DNA from: Omphiscola glabra
Lineage: Eukaryota > Mollusca > Gastropoda > Lymnaeidae
Length of the DNA: 64,000 nucleotides
Direction of reading: 5' to 3'
NCBI GenBank assembly: GCA_964017045.1
Contig: OZ024798.1
Coordinates: forward strand, 24,517,347 to 24,581,346
Below the pieces are notes generated by a model. The model was not told where the DNA came from and ran no database searches. It saw only the letters and a program-made list of their open reading frames with translations. The position numbers and the translations under genes are program-made. This document shows positions 13,201-23,639 of the stretch, one piece after another. Position 1 is the stretch's first letter. Every line of letters starts with the position of its first letter.

Positions 13201-13930
13201 TCTTTGAGTTCATCACCAGAGAAACAATGTCGTGTGTGGTGTCTTTGAGTTCATCAGATAGAGAAACAATGTCGTGTGTGGTGTCTTTGAGTTCAGCACC
13301 AAGAGAAACATTGTCGTGTGTGATGTCTTTGAGTTCAACACCAAGAGAAACAATGTCGTGTGTGGTGTCTTTGAGTTCATCACCAGAGAAACAATGTCGT
13401 ATGTGGTGTCTTTGAGTTCAGCACCCTGGGAAACAATGTCGTGTGTGGTGTCCTTGAGTTCAGCACCCTGGGAAACAATGTCGTGTGTGATGTCTTTGAG
13501 TTCAGCACATAGAGGAACAATGTCGTTTGTGATGTCTTTGAGTTCAGCAGCAAGAGAAACAATGTAGTGTGTGGTGTCTTTGAGTTCAGCACCAATTGAA
13601 ACAAAGTCATGTGTGGTGTCTTTGAGTTCCAAACCAATTGAAACATAGTCGTGTGTGATGTCTTTGAGTTCAGCACCAAGAGAAACAATGTCGTGTGTGA
13701 TGTCTTTGAGTTCAGCACCAAGAGAAACAATGTCGTGTGTGATGTCTTTGAGTTCAGCACCAAGAGAAACAATGTCGTGTGTCGTGTATTTGAGTTCAGC
13801 ACCAAGAGAAACAATGTCGTGTGTCGTGTCTTTGAGTTCATCACATAGAAGAACAATGTCGTATGTTATGTCTTTGAGTTCATCACCAAGAGAAACAATG
13901 TCGTGTATTTGAGTTCATCACCAAGAGATC
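10251..13930. repeat. 42-bp minisatellite, about 87 units, with coiled-coil-like minus frame
   Basis: The core unit is 42 bp (for example tgtctttgagttcagcacca plus agagaaacaatgtcgtgtgtga), repeated for 3.7 kb. Two main unit types differ in the middle: agcaccaagag and tcatcacatagag. Because 42 is divisible by 3 and the unit has no stop in four of six frames, long ORFs appear on both strands (550 codons plus, 438 codons minus), so ORF length alone is not evidence for coding. One minus frame reads ELKDITHDIVSLGA per unit, with Leu/Ile at 3-4-3-4 spacing, i.e. two perfect heptads. This frame is stop-free but is broken by single-base deletions at about 10853, 10978, 11103, 11522, 11605, 13213 and 13385. 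The longest unbroken part is about 1.6 kb. It lies about 1 kb downstream of the minus-strand Ig exon at 14904-15102. It could be an expanded coiled-coil exon, a remnant of one, or a non-coding array. Confidence 0.9.
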
Positions 13931-13993
13931 CATAAATTTGTTTCCCTAACAATCTCCATAACCTTTGTAAAACCCTTTTAAAGTTACAAATTA

Positions 13994-14560
13994 CTAGCCA
14001 TTATACCCGGCGTTGCCCGGGTATTGCATTCTGCAAAACAACAGCCTCTACAGCGTTTTTAATTGACATTGAAATTAAGCGCCAAAAAAAAAACCACCCA
14101 GAGTCAAAAAAAAAGAATTAATTTGCCTCATATTAAAATACATTTAAAATAACTTTTGTAAACATTTTGTTCCCCTATGGGCTCCCGATCACAAGAGGAT
14201 TTAAATCGGATTCCGTTTCCCGATGGGATCCAGTTTTTCAATGGCGTCCCCGTGATCCAGAAGTATCCCGACCCCGGTTGAGACCCGATCCCAGTGGGAT
14301 AACGATATCTGTGTGTTTCCGATCCAGTACGTATTCTGACCCGTTCGGGTTCTCGATTCAGTCGGTATCCCGATCACGGTGGGATCCCAATCCCTGTGAA
14401 ATCCTAATCCCGGTTATATCACGATCGTTATCTGTTGCTAGCCGCCTTGAGATCATCCAGGAAACAAATGTTTGTTATCTGGTAGATCAACTCCACCAGT
14501 TGTAATCCCAACACTGCTGACTTATGGTATGCTACAAAAATGACATTCATAATTCATAGC
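13994..14560 (-). mobile_element. Helitron fragment with intact 3' terminus
   Basis: Read on the minus strand, the sequence ends ACCCGGGCAACGCCGGGT (hairpin with CCCGG/CCGGG stem), then ATAATGG, then CTAG followed by T in the host. A short GC hairpin 6-12 nt before CTRR with insertion next to T is the Helitron 3' end signature. The body extends to higher coordinates. It includes the A-rich stretch at 14080-14120 that is paralleled at 20050-20100, and degenerate GATCCCG-type tandem words at 14180-14420 that account for the small plus ORF there. Confidence 0.75.
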
Positions 14561-14903
14561 TTTGTGATCATGAAATAAGGATCTCTCTAATGGTTATTGG
14601 GATCATCTCTTAACCAAGTGCTTGTTACCTTCCCAATTTATAACACTATGGTCTAACGCTATCGATGTATGTTTTGGCGAGGAAAATTACCTCCCCTCCT
14701 CCCTTTTTTTCCCCCTCATTCAGTTCCCCGGAGCCAACCCACCGCCCTTATGAGACACGGGCCGCTTCGAGAACCACCTGGCAAGAACAACTATATTTAA
14801 TTTAAAACTATGTGGAGTTTTCTTAAACGATCTAATTGTTGAATCGATTCACAATAACACATGTATTACCATTTCTTAAAAATTGCCTTTAATATTTTCT
14901 TAC
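14561..14903. other. intron sequence, nothing recognised
   Basis: Sequence between the Helitron fragment and the Ig exon, minus-strand intron side. Pyrimidine-rich runs at 14690-14715. No feature supported. Confidence 0.4.
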
Positions 14904-15102
14904 CATCTCTTTTTATCTCTTCTGTTACCTCGAAAGGGACTCTGTTTATTTCCTTTAAGGAATTCCCTGTTTGGCTTCGACACCCGTAGACACCAGCATC
15001 GCTGCAGTTGGCGTCAGTTATCTCCACTGAGATATGAATCCCTCCAGTGACGTTTGGGCATGTTTCGACCCCTCTGAAAATCCAAGGCCTATTGAATTTC
15101 TC
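14904..15102 (-). CDS. second-half Ig-domain exon of minus-strand Ig gene
   Basis: On the minus strand a 3' splice site (ttttacag) precedes codon GAG at 15102 and a 5' splice site (G|GTAAGA) follows base 14904. The 199-bp exon is open in one frame, entering in phase 0 and leaving in phase 1. It encodes 66 residues beginning EKFNRPWIF and containing SDAGVYGC, the classic F-strand D-x-G-x-Y-x-C of Ig domains, followed by a G-strand-like PFEVTEE ending. An N-x-T glycosylation site (CPNVTGG) is present. The phase pattern and position match the plus-strand exon 55278-55473 (phase 0 to 1, DAYQC motif), so the two are probably paralogues. Its partner first-half exon is at 26490-26692. The preceding intron is 11.4 kb and full of transposons. 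The downstream exon (phase 1) was not identified; the 42-bp array lies next in this direction. Function beyond a cell-surface or secreted Ig-domain protein cannot be told. Confidence 0.75.
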
Positions 15103-15727
15103 CTGTAAAATAGTTTTAAATACACGTTAAAAATAAATATGCATTGTTTCATAATGCATCTTAATAAACAAAAAAAAAATAATAATAATTGATCTCATAC
15201 AACATTTATTACTTAGACGTTTAGACCAGTGGTTCACAAAAAACGGTTGGCGACACCTAGAGAGTTTAGAGATGGTCTTAGGTGTATTGAAACTGTTGGT
15301 AATTTGCAACGAAGCTGTTTAAAAAAATGTATTCTTTACTATTTTTATTGATTAAATGGTATTTATTTTATCTTTGATATACTTTTAAAAAGAATTTTAA
15401 GCTGATGTTTGTAAAAATAAAATCTGCTTTTGAAACACACCAGCAGATATGATGCCTCTGATCTTCTTGACAAAAAAACGGCGCACACACACAAATCAAT
15501 ATGCTAAAGCATAAACCTAATTAGGAATATGGAAATTTTTTTTACGTGAAACACTCAGTGCAGGTCTTAGAGAATTTTCTACTATAATCAAGAAGAAAAC
15601 ATACCGCTCCGTAATCATAAATGTTGATCATGCATTTCTATTTGTTACTAAATGTCACAATGTTCTATTACAATTTTAAGAATAAATCACAATCAAAGAA
15701 AATGTGTAATTAATGCTTTAATGAAAA
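15103..15727. other. intron sequence, nothing recognised
   Basis: AT-rich sequence inside the 11.4-kb minus-strand intron. Small ORF 15127-15309 has no domain and overlaps the splice region, so it is discarded. Confidence 0.4.
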
Positions 15728-16540
15728 CTAGCCAATATACCCGGCGTGGCCCGGCAATGCATTAGGAAAAACCACGACGTCTAGAGCCTTTTATTTAACA
15801 CTAGCAAGAACCTGACATGCGTTGCAATGCCACTCAATGAAAAAAAGTGTTTTAATTAAGTTTTAAAGCAATTTTTAAATAGAAAATATTTATTGTTTTT
15901 TCCGTCTGCTGTGTACACAAATAAATCAGAAGTTTTTTCGACGCGTGAGCAGGCAACATACAGCTGTCCACGCGAGAAGCGTTGCTTTTTCAAAATTTAG
16001 TCCACACATTTGTAGCCATTGATCCACCCAGGAAGTAGTTCTGTTTTAAATTATATTTATAGAGCTGAAATATTTAAATTTTTTAAAAAATAAAGCCCCA
16101 GCCCAAAACGCATAATTGTAAAATAGTTGTGCATATGTGACACACAAACTGAAATGTCGCTTATATTTGATTAATTTCCATCCACCCATGCAATAGAAGT
16201 TATTGAAATTATATTTGTATAGCTCATATAAAAAAATTATATTAGGCCCCCCACCCCAAAAGGAATATTTCAAAATGGATAAGCTAATTCTTAAATCTTT
16301 GCTGCGCACAACAGCTTACCAAAGTTTTATCGCAATCGGATGAATGGTATAGGAACGCATACGGAAATTACATTTAGCTTATAAAAAAGGGGGGGGGGTA
16401 GAATTTAGGGCCCCGGTCCCAAAATGGAATATTGTAAAATGTGTGTAATAATTCAGAATCATTTTCGGGCGTGTGTACTCAACTCATACAATTTTAATGT
16501 CTTTTGGATGAATGGTATAAAATCCCATTCGGGAAATACA
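15728..16540 (-). mobile_element. Helitron 3' end with remnant of Pif1-like helicase C-terminus
   Basis: On the minus strand the sequence ends with a GCCGGGCCACGCCGGGT-type hairpin, TATTGG and CTAG followed by T, the same terminus as at 13994. Upstream (about 15880-15995) one minus frame reads RGQLYVACSRVEKTSDLF, the conserved C-terminal motif (GQLYVA-x-SR) of the Helitron Rep-helicase (superfamily 1, Pif1-like). The rest (16000-16540) shows repeated words such as gcaatcggatgaatggtata typical of a decayed non-coding part. The helicase is only a fragment and cannot function. The internal G-run at 16388-16397 and the small ORF 16046-16309 have no meaning that I can support. Confidence 0.7.
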
Positions 16541-16543
16541 TAC

Positions 16544-16544
<1 letters not shown>

Positions 16545-16597
<53 letters not shown>

Positions 16598-16689
16598 CCA
16601 TCTGTCTGTCTGTCTATCTATCTATCATCAATCTATCTATCTATAAATATATCTATCTAACTATCTATCATCAATCTATCTATCTATAA

Positions 16690-16734
<45 letters not shown>

Positions 16735-16735
16735 C
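16545..16735. repeat. (AT)n and (TATC)n microsatellites
   Basis: About 48 bp of alternating AT (16545-16592), then about 140 bp of TATC with interruptions (TCAA, TAAA). The tract abuts the truncated 5' end of the LINE at 16737. The two small ORFs over it are composition artefacts. Confidence 0.95.
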
Positions 16736-16736
16736 C

Positions 16737-19075
16737 GGGATTTCAGACCACTGCATACCATATTGTGAATTTCAGGTTAATACACTAAAAAAGAAGCAGG
16801 TCATACGAGAATTCCCAATTTCTGCCAAGGCAGACTGGGATGGCTTGAGAGTTGTAACGACAGAACTGAGCTCAGGCATGATGGCGATTCAGGGAACAGC
16901 GACAACAGAAGAGCTGTGGGTGAAGTTTAAGACAACTATCACTGAAGCAGTGAAGAAATATAAACCACACAATACCACCAAACCTAAGATAAATCAGCCA
17001 TGGGTCACGGCTAAAATTCGTGGGCTAATCCACAGGAGAGACCGCCAATACAAGCGATTGAAGAAAAATAGCTCCGTTGAACTGAGAGAGGAGGTACTGA
17101 GACTCCGCCGAACCATTCAACGCTTACTGCGCCGATCGTATTGGAACTACCTGAACGGTATTTTCTCAGAGGAAGACACAACGACCAATGGTGTCAAGAA
17201 CAAGCGCTTCTGGAGCTATATTAAGCACCAAAAGTCCTCAAATGTTGGAGTTTCCCCCCTTGAGATGGGATGGCCATTTGACATCTGACCCAAAAACACA
17301 GGCTGATATACTCAATCAGCAGTTCCAATCGGTCTTGGTGACGGCAGAGAGTACTCAGAGGCTGAGTTCTACCTAAAAACCAACATGATGAACACAGCCT
17401 ACCCCGTCATGTAAGATTTTCAGATTTCAGGACAGGGGGTGCTTGCCCTCCTCAAAACCATTAACCCATACAAAGCATGTGGTCCTGACAGTATAAAACC
17501 ACGAGTGCTCAAAGAATTGGCTAAAGAAATCGCTCCTGCACTGACAATCCTCTTCCAATCGTCGTTGTGCTCTGGCAATATTCCAGCAGACTGGAGAACA
17601 GCGCATGTCACTCCAGTCTACAAGAAAGGGGAGCATTCCGACCCTGCCAATTATCGTCCGATATCCCTAACCAGCGTAGTATGTAAACTATTGGAGCACA
17701 GAATAGTAAGTGCAGTCATGAAGCATCTTGAAAGCAAAAATATACTCAATGACTGTCAGCATGGCTTCAGAGTTAATAGATCATGTGAGACCCAGCTCCT
17801 TGAATTTGTTGAAGACTTGATGACAAATCTAGAAAACAGCAAGCAAACTGATGTGCTGGTGATGGACTTCTCGAAGGCCTTTGACCGTGTCAATCATAGT
17901 TTGCTTCTACACAAACTTCAGAGATATGGGATCCAAGGCACTACTAAAACATGGATCTCTAGCTTCCTCAACAACCGATGTCAAGCAGTAGTGGTGGACA
18001 GTACAAGCTCGTCCTTTGTCAATGTTAAGTCATGGGTCCCCCAGGGCTCGGTGCTAGGCCCCTGTTTGTTCCTAGCATACATTAATGACTACCCGAGAAA
18101 TTGACATCCCAAGCAAGACTGTTCGCAGATGACACATCGGTGTATAGGGCGATCGCCAACAGATCTGACCAGGACCAGCTACAAGAGGATCTCAATCGCT
18201 TAGCTGAGTGGGAGGCGAGCTGGGACATGGAATTTCATCCAGCCAAGTGCCAGACACTGACAGTCTCTAGAAGTTGTACTCCTCTACGCTACGACTATGA
18301 ATTGCATGGTCATTTACTTGAGTCAGTTTCCTCCGTAAAGTATCTGGGTGTTACCATTCAGAGAGAGGTCAGCTGGGACGAGCATATTAACAATGTGTTC
18401 AACCAGGCAAACAAGACCCTGGGGTTCTTAAAGCGTAATCTAAAAATCAGCAACTCCAGTGTGAAAGAAAGAGCTTATAAAGCCTTTGTCCGTCCGCTTT
18501 TAGATTATGCATCTTCGGTCTAGGACCCATTCACTCAGAAGAGCATCGACAGGTTGGAGGCAGTACAGCGACGGGAAGCACGCTTTGTCTTGAACCGCTA
18601 CAGGAATACCTCTAGTGTTTGCAGCATGCTGGACACTATTGGAGGAACGACGACGACTATACAGGCTCTCCATGATTTACAAGATAAATAATGGGCTAGT
18701 CCACTGCTCTGGCATTAAACAGAAACTCGTCCCTCTCCCCCATAGATAGCGACGAGGCCATGACAGGCAGTTCCGGTTCATACCAGCGAGAAGCCAGTAT
18801 AGGAACTGCTCATTCCTACCAAAGACAATCAGGGACTGGAACAAGCTTCCAAAAGGAACAGTTGAGGCGACAACACTTGACTCATTTGCGTCTATTGCCT
18901 CAGGCCTTCCAACCCCCAGTGCATGATAACCTCACACAGTTACTCTTGTAACCAGTGAAATATCCTCATCAACACCAGGCACAGAAACATTGCAAATCCC
19001 ATGTACATTCATGGGAGCCATAATGATCAATAAATTGATCGTGGGCCCTTAACATATAGAAGAAGAAGAAGATAT
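16737..19075 (+). pseudogene. 5'-truncated LINE family A (CR1/Jockey-like), dead reverse transcriptase
   Basis: Starts within the end of the endonuclease domain (GISDHC, the conserved SDH motif) directly at the microsatellite. A linker ORF (16845-17285) is followed by the reverse transcriptase. 17439-18104 contains YKACGPDSIKPRVL, YRPISLTSVVCKLLE, MDFSKAFDRVNHS (catalytic Asp) and PQGSVLGP. 18101-18523 contains LFADD (catalytic FADD) and YLGVTIQ. A C-terminal segment after an in-frame TAG at 18521 reads DPFTQKSIDRLEAVQRR. Damage: a frameshift at about 17280, another at about 18095 within the usual YINDLP region, and the TAG at 18521. The 3' end has a GATCAATAAATTGATC palindrome, then a GTGGGCCCTTAA word and a (GAA)n tail. 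Three more 3'-tail copies of this family lie at 1332, 32275 and 36980. The clade name is an inference from motif wording. Confidence 0.9.
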
Positions 19076-20040
19076 TTTCATCCAATTAAAAGTGTATAAA
19101 CTCAATTTCCTACCCCCGATATATATTATGTATCGAAGAAGGTTATTTTCTCATCAAATTCATTTTGATGCGTATCTTGTGCTGCATTGGGCAAAATGAA
19201 TGTATCGTATTAACCCAACCCCCCCCCCCCCCACACACACACACACAGAGTGTTTAAAAAAAAAAATCATCCACAGGATTATAATCCCCTTACTTACGCA
19301 GAAAGAATTTTATTGCATTTAATATGCTTTGTTCTTATTTAGATGAGTGATAAGTGCATTAAAAATGCTATTTGGCTTCGAAGTTTTGTGTAGCAATTGA
19401 ATTAAACGACATATGTAGAGTTTTATTACTTTATAAATTTCATAAAAGTTATTAAACTTATTAAATGTTAAAAATACAAAGCTACATGTGTATTTAATTT
19501 AACAATTTGAAAAGCAATCATTTCTGTTTGTTAATTTTATTTTTAAGAAGGGGAATATACATAAGTTTTGCCACGCTCTTTTATTAAATCAGAGAACTTT
19601 TAGCTTTGGCTAAATAGGCAATTCGCATTATCACTGACTATGACTTCATTGCGTGATTATTTAGAACAAATTAATTTTAATTTTAATTCGCATTATTGAC
19701 GCACTAATAACAAGTGATGTTTTGTTTTTCCCGATAAATTTGATTACTGTGTAATTCTTTGATCATATTTTTTTTTTTTTTTGCATAACTTTCAAACCCA
19801 TATAAAATGCTTAAGATAGTTCCTTAGTTGTTTCTTTACATGTATTTATAATTTTTAACAATAAAACTTAAACTTTTGCTAAAATAAAAGTGCAAATATA
19901 ATTTTTTTTTTGCGCATGTCAATTTATTCGATTTCCGTAAAAATAATAGAAAATAACTATGATTGTTTTTAAGAGCGCGAACGTATCAAAATATTTTCGG
20001 TTCTTTAGAATTATGTCAGCATATCTCATTCTTATATATA
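19076..20040. other. AT-rich intronic sequence, no gene recognised
   Basis: Contains a C-run plus CA repeat at 19218-19245 and long A/T-rich stretches. No exon or element end can be supported. Confidence 0.4.
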
Positions 20041-20185
20041 TTGAAATTAAGCGCCATGTAAAAAAAAAATAAAAAAATCCACCCCTAAAGTAAAAAAAAA
20101 AAATAACTTTATCGCCTATAAAACAAAGTTATAATAACTTTTGTAAATCTTTCGTTCCCCGATTTGGATCCCTTTTCCCGATATC
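20040..20185 (-). repeat. fragment of the same Helitron family as 14.0 kb
   Basis: Parallels 14060-14185: gcgccat/gcgccaa followed by A-runs around a cCACCC word, then ataacttttgtaaa and gttccccgat with a few GATCCC words. No terminus is present, so the fragment is internal. Confidence 0.55.
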
Positions 20186-20672
20186 CGTTTTCTGATGCAT
20201 AACAAGACGCCATTTTCATACATCTTTCTGACCCAAAATACAACTCTGTCATTATTGTAGTCTGTATTACAATCATATTGGAATCCTGATAAAGTATTTA
20301 GTAGCTGAAAACAGAAGTTCTGTTAACATCGGGGTTTGACTTGTTATATATTTTAACTTCTGCTATTTGCTCATGGGTATTTTTCCCCGCAGGTCTTGAC
20401 AGATTCCCTATGAATATCAAGACTTTTTCTATGCACTTTTTTTGTAGCTTAACTATGTTATTTAACATCGCGACACGTTTATTTCCTCTTTTTCTCATTT
20501 GTAAGAAGAATGATAGAACTGAATAATGATAGAACTGTTGGTTAGTTCTTAAGTAGGTGCAACAGAAAGACACTGGTTATTAGGCAGAACAGTGAGAAGT
20601 AAATAAAGTAAGTGTTGTTTCCTCTTTAGATTTGTAATGGACAGATGGCTGGCTGGTCAACAGTTTTTGCAG

Positions 20673-21090
20673 GGCTGACTGTATCAAATGAAATACAAGC
20701 AGGGAAGGAGACACGGGTGATGGGTGAGGATCATTTTTGTGTTATGAATGTTTTCAATAAAACAGGTTTTGGATAAGGTGTTTCCACATAAGTTTGAGAA
20801 ATATTAGATGCTTTAGAAATTAAGTAATGTGTCGTATGTTGTATGAGTACCGGTTTCTTATAAATGTTCCTAATAAACTATTTTTTTTTTATAATTTGCC
20901 CTTCTGGCTGCAGAAATGACCAGGCTACAAGGAGAGCTCCAGGAGAACACGAGACGTACAACAGGTAATGGAAGAAATAGTTGTTCGTTAAAACCACTCC
21001 TGCCACTTGAAAAGAATGCCCTTGAGCTTATTTTGACTTCATTTCAAAGCAGAATTTGGGAGAAAACTTCAGTCACTTAAACTGAAAGTG
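20673..21090 (+). other. possible series of three short coiled-coil exons
   Basis: Three stretches have good plus-strand splice borders and compatible phases. 20673-20723 (51 bp, after ttttttgcag, before GTGAGG) reads LTVSNEIQAGKETRVM. 20914-20964 (51 bp, after ggctgcag, before GTAATG) reads MTRLQGELQENTRRTT. 21053-21090 (38 bp, after aaagcag, before GTAAGC) reads FGRKLQSLKLKV. All enter in phase 1; the first two leave in phase 1 and the last in phase 0. Joining adds a Glu at each junction and gives a charged, Leu-spaced, coiled-coil-like chain. A further acceptor at about 21147 would add TVKMAA and a stop. No start exon or flanking domain was found, and short exons arise by chance. The element lies antisense inside the large intron of the minus-strand Ig gene. 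Confidence 0.3.
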
Positions 21091-21159
21091 GTAAGCAGAG
21101 GGAATCATTGGAATTCGGATATTAAAACTGTTTGTCCCACACCACAGACTGTGAAGATG

Positions 21160-21945
21160 GCTGCTTAAATTAAATTTCTATGTAAGGCTTCATCCCTCAA
21201 CCTCGTGCCTTTACAAAGTTTAGAAAAAAGTGTTTTGGGGGGGGGGGGGGGGGGGTCAGATTGCGCACCACCATATTTGGAGAACTCTCAGACACAGACT
21301 GTGTGGTGGAATAAATGTTGTGTTTAAAGTTTAGATGACCTCTACTGGGTATTAAATCATGTCTTCTAACTCAACCACGTGGTCAACATGCTGTTATTTC
21401 ATCATCTTGTAGGAATAATTCCTAAAAGAGAATTATTAATGCTTGTTGCTGTGTCGTTTTTAGGTGTAAGAATTGCCTTTTCCTTAAGCCAGGTCAAATT
21501 ATCCCTGTGTAAAATGCTCAAATCCGAGTATAACATTTTAATCAATGTATTTAGATCTTGACAATTCACGGATATTACCTGGAATATCTAACTTGCCATC
21601 ATCGTCCTCTAAATTCCCATCTCCAATTTTGAAAACTTCAATTGTAAGAGCTCTGCCTTTGACGATCCCGACTTTAGATTGCCTTTGAGGTGACTACTCG
21701 TGTTCACTCGCAAGGATCGGACTAGGATTTTTAGTAATAGGTAGGTTGGTTTAGACAAGCTTTAACCTGATCAGCTCGCGTTCCTCGAGTAACGACAGGT
21801 AAAGTTTGCCTGCAGTACCCGGCCAGCAGTAAATTCATCCCACCCATTTAAGAAACGGTTATTCGAGATCTATTGTTTGCTGATGACTCTGCCCAAAAGT
21901 TTGGAACAGGAAACGCGGCAAGTACTTGATTGCTTTTCCAAGGCC
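21160..21945. other. no gene recognised; G-run
   Basis: A poly-G tract at about 21236-21256 and otherwise unremarkable sequence. The small ORF 21379-21561 has no domain. Confidence 0.4.
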
Positions 21946-22210
21946 CGTGGCAACTATGGCCTCGGCAGGCAACTATGGCCTCGGCAGGCAACTGTGGCCT
22001 CGGCAGGCAACCGTGGCCTCGGCAGGCAACCGTGGCCTCGGTAGGCAACCGTGGCCTCGGCAGGCAACCGTGGCCTCGGCAGGCAACCGTGGCCTCGGCC
22101 GGCAACCGTGGCCTCGGCCGGCAACTGTTGCCTCGGCAGGCAACTGTGGCCTCGGCAGGCAACTGTGGCAACGGCAGGCAACTATGGCCTCGGCCGGCAA
22201 CTATGGCCTC
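21946..22210. repeat. 19-bp minisatellite, left part
   Basis: About 14 units of gcctcggcaggcaaccgtg with variants (aactatgg, aactgtgg, ggccggcaa). The array is interrupted by the solo LTR at 22211-22739 and resumes at 22740. The overlapping ORFs on both strands (75-124 aa) are artefacts of the stop-free unit. Confidence 0.92.
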
Positions 22211-22739
22211 TGTTGTGAACATGATTTGTTAGTGTGATATCTTGGTATGAAAGGTTGTCCATACATGGTGAGAGTTTGTGTGAGAATCATTGTTATTAGT
22301 GTGAACACTTTTTGGGTGCATGAGTTGTGTTATGAATTGTGTTATTGTGGCTGAATGGTCATAGGTTGAGAGGGAAATATGAATAAACAAGTGCGTGTAT
22401 AAAAGGTCAGTGTGTTGTTTAGTCGGTAGAGAGAATGAGAGATTTATTTAGGGATATCAGAGTTGTATAGGGAGATTGGTATAGAGAGACCAGAGAGATG
22501 TCAGAGGAATGATAGAGAATTGCTGTTGAAGACTTGATGAGTGTGTAGTGACCCTGGATGGGACGACGTTTTGTACAAAGTGAATAAAGAACTGGTATAT
22601 GAACTATGAGGAATTATTGTGGACTTAATTGTGTCATTGAATGGACCTAGAGAAGAGACCCTGGACAACGAGAGGCCGTAACATGGTGGAAAGGTCGTAA
22701 CATTTGGAAGTAGACCGTCACGTTGTGAAGGTCATAACA
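22211..22739 (+). mobile_element. solo LTR of a retrotransposon, 529 bp, with 5-bp target duplication
   Basis: Begins TGTTGTGA and ends TCATAACA, i.e. TG..CA with an imperfect 8-bp inverted end. The 5 bases GCCTC flank it on both sides (22206-22210 and 22740-22744). Because the host array itself repeats GCCTC every 19 bp, the duplication is suggestive rather than decisive, but the break is exact. Promoter-like TATAAAAG lies at 22398-22405 and a polyadenylation-like AATAAA at 22583-22588, in the correct order for U3-R-U5 on the plus strand. No internal gag/pol sequence is present, so it is a recombination remnant. Confidence 0.75.
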
Positions 22740-22805
22740 GCCTCGGAAGGCAACTATGGCCTCGGCAGGCAACTACGGCCTCGGCAGGCAACTATGGCCT
22801 CGGCA
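22740..22805. repeat. 19-bp minisatellite, right part
   Basis: About three units (gcctcggaaggcaactatg and variants) identical in style to 21946-22210, showing that the LTR was inserted into a pre-existing array. Confidence 0.85.
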
Positions 22806-22859
22806 TCAATACGAAGCACCTAACACCCTCCACCCCCACCGAGATTTTTCACCAGCAAG

Positions 22860-23605
22860 CTCCATGAAAAGTTTTAAAGGAATCTAAAATATCGGTGAAG
22901 GGACAGAATCTCCAAGCAGTAGAAGAATTGACATATTTAGATAGCCCACTCTCCAGTTCAGCAACAATATATGATGAGATCAATAACCGAACTTTGCAAA
23001 GCAAATTTTACATTTGGAAGGCTTCGCAGGAGTGTGTGGGAGCTCAAAGGTCTCAGTTATGCCACTAACCTGAATGTATATATAGGGCAGTCGTGTTAAC
23101 ATCTTTCTTATATGCTAGCGAGACGTGGATGCTTTACAGCAGACATGCTAGACAGCTAAATCATATCCAACTACGCTGTCTATGTAAACATCTTGGCATA
23201 GGATGGCAGGACAGAGTCCCTGATTCGGAGTTCCTACAACGGGTCGTTTGTATCTGCATCCACACGCTCCTATAAAAATGACACCAGATCAGCATGGCTT
23301 GTCACTAGAACGCCAGACAGCAGACTTTCGCAACGACTAATGTATGGTCAACTCTCCAGCGGGAAAACATTCAGTAGGTGGGCATGGAAAAAACGCTTAA
23401 ATCACTGCCTGAAATCTTCACTGTGATTCGTGAAACTTGCAAGCTGGCGGCTAGACAGAAAGATTCACTTTCGGAGAAAAATCCTCAAAGAATAAGTACA
23501 CCGCTTACGCGCAAAACAAAGTGTGTCATTCGAATGGGAAAGCTTTTCAGGCACACATATGTGTGGCAGGCGATATGCGAAATCAACGTGTAATATAACC
23601 TGTGT
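22860..23605 (+). pseudogene. LINE C-terminal fragment (endonuclease-RT family)
   Basis: Successive frames give the post-RT region. 23093-23275 reads LYASETWMLYSRHARQLN (usual LYGSETWTL), then LRCLCKHLGIGWQDRVPD, the usual LR-x-IL-x-I-x-W-x-D block. About 23277-23460 in another frame reads a decayed PDSRLSQRLMYGQLSSGK block and the SLKAS-like region (the usual GQ-x-x-LKD block). A tail with SWRLDRK follows. Frameshifts split the pieces and no RT catalytic motif is present. It starts soon after the minisatellite. Confidence 0.7.
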
Positions 23606-23639
23606 CATCTTTGCTTGCTAAGGACGAACAATACAACAC

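Noticed and set aside
10251..13856. Long ORFs in the 42-bp array on both strands (550 codons plus, 438 codons minus) as genes
   Set aside because: The 42-bp unit is a multiple of three and stop-free in four of six frames, so such ORFs are expected from any array of this unit. Only the ELKD frame has a pattern worth testing.
16424..16689. ORFs rich in Tyr-Ile and Leu-Ser at 16.5 kb
   Set aside because: They translate (AT)n and (TATC)n microsatellites.
21409..21461. A fourth 51-bp plus-strand exon near the coiled-coil series
   Set aside because: It has splice-like borders in matching phase but reads a hydrophobic, non-coiled sequence; it may be chance, so it was not included.
21848..22237. 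Arginine- and glycine-rich ORFs at 22 kb
   Set aside because: They follow a 19-bp minisatellite that is stop-free in several frames, and no splice borders or start are present.
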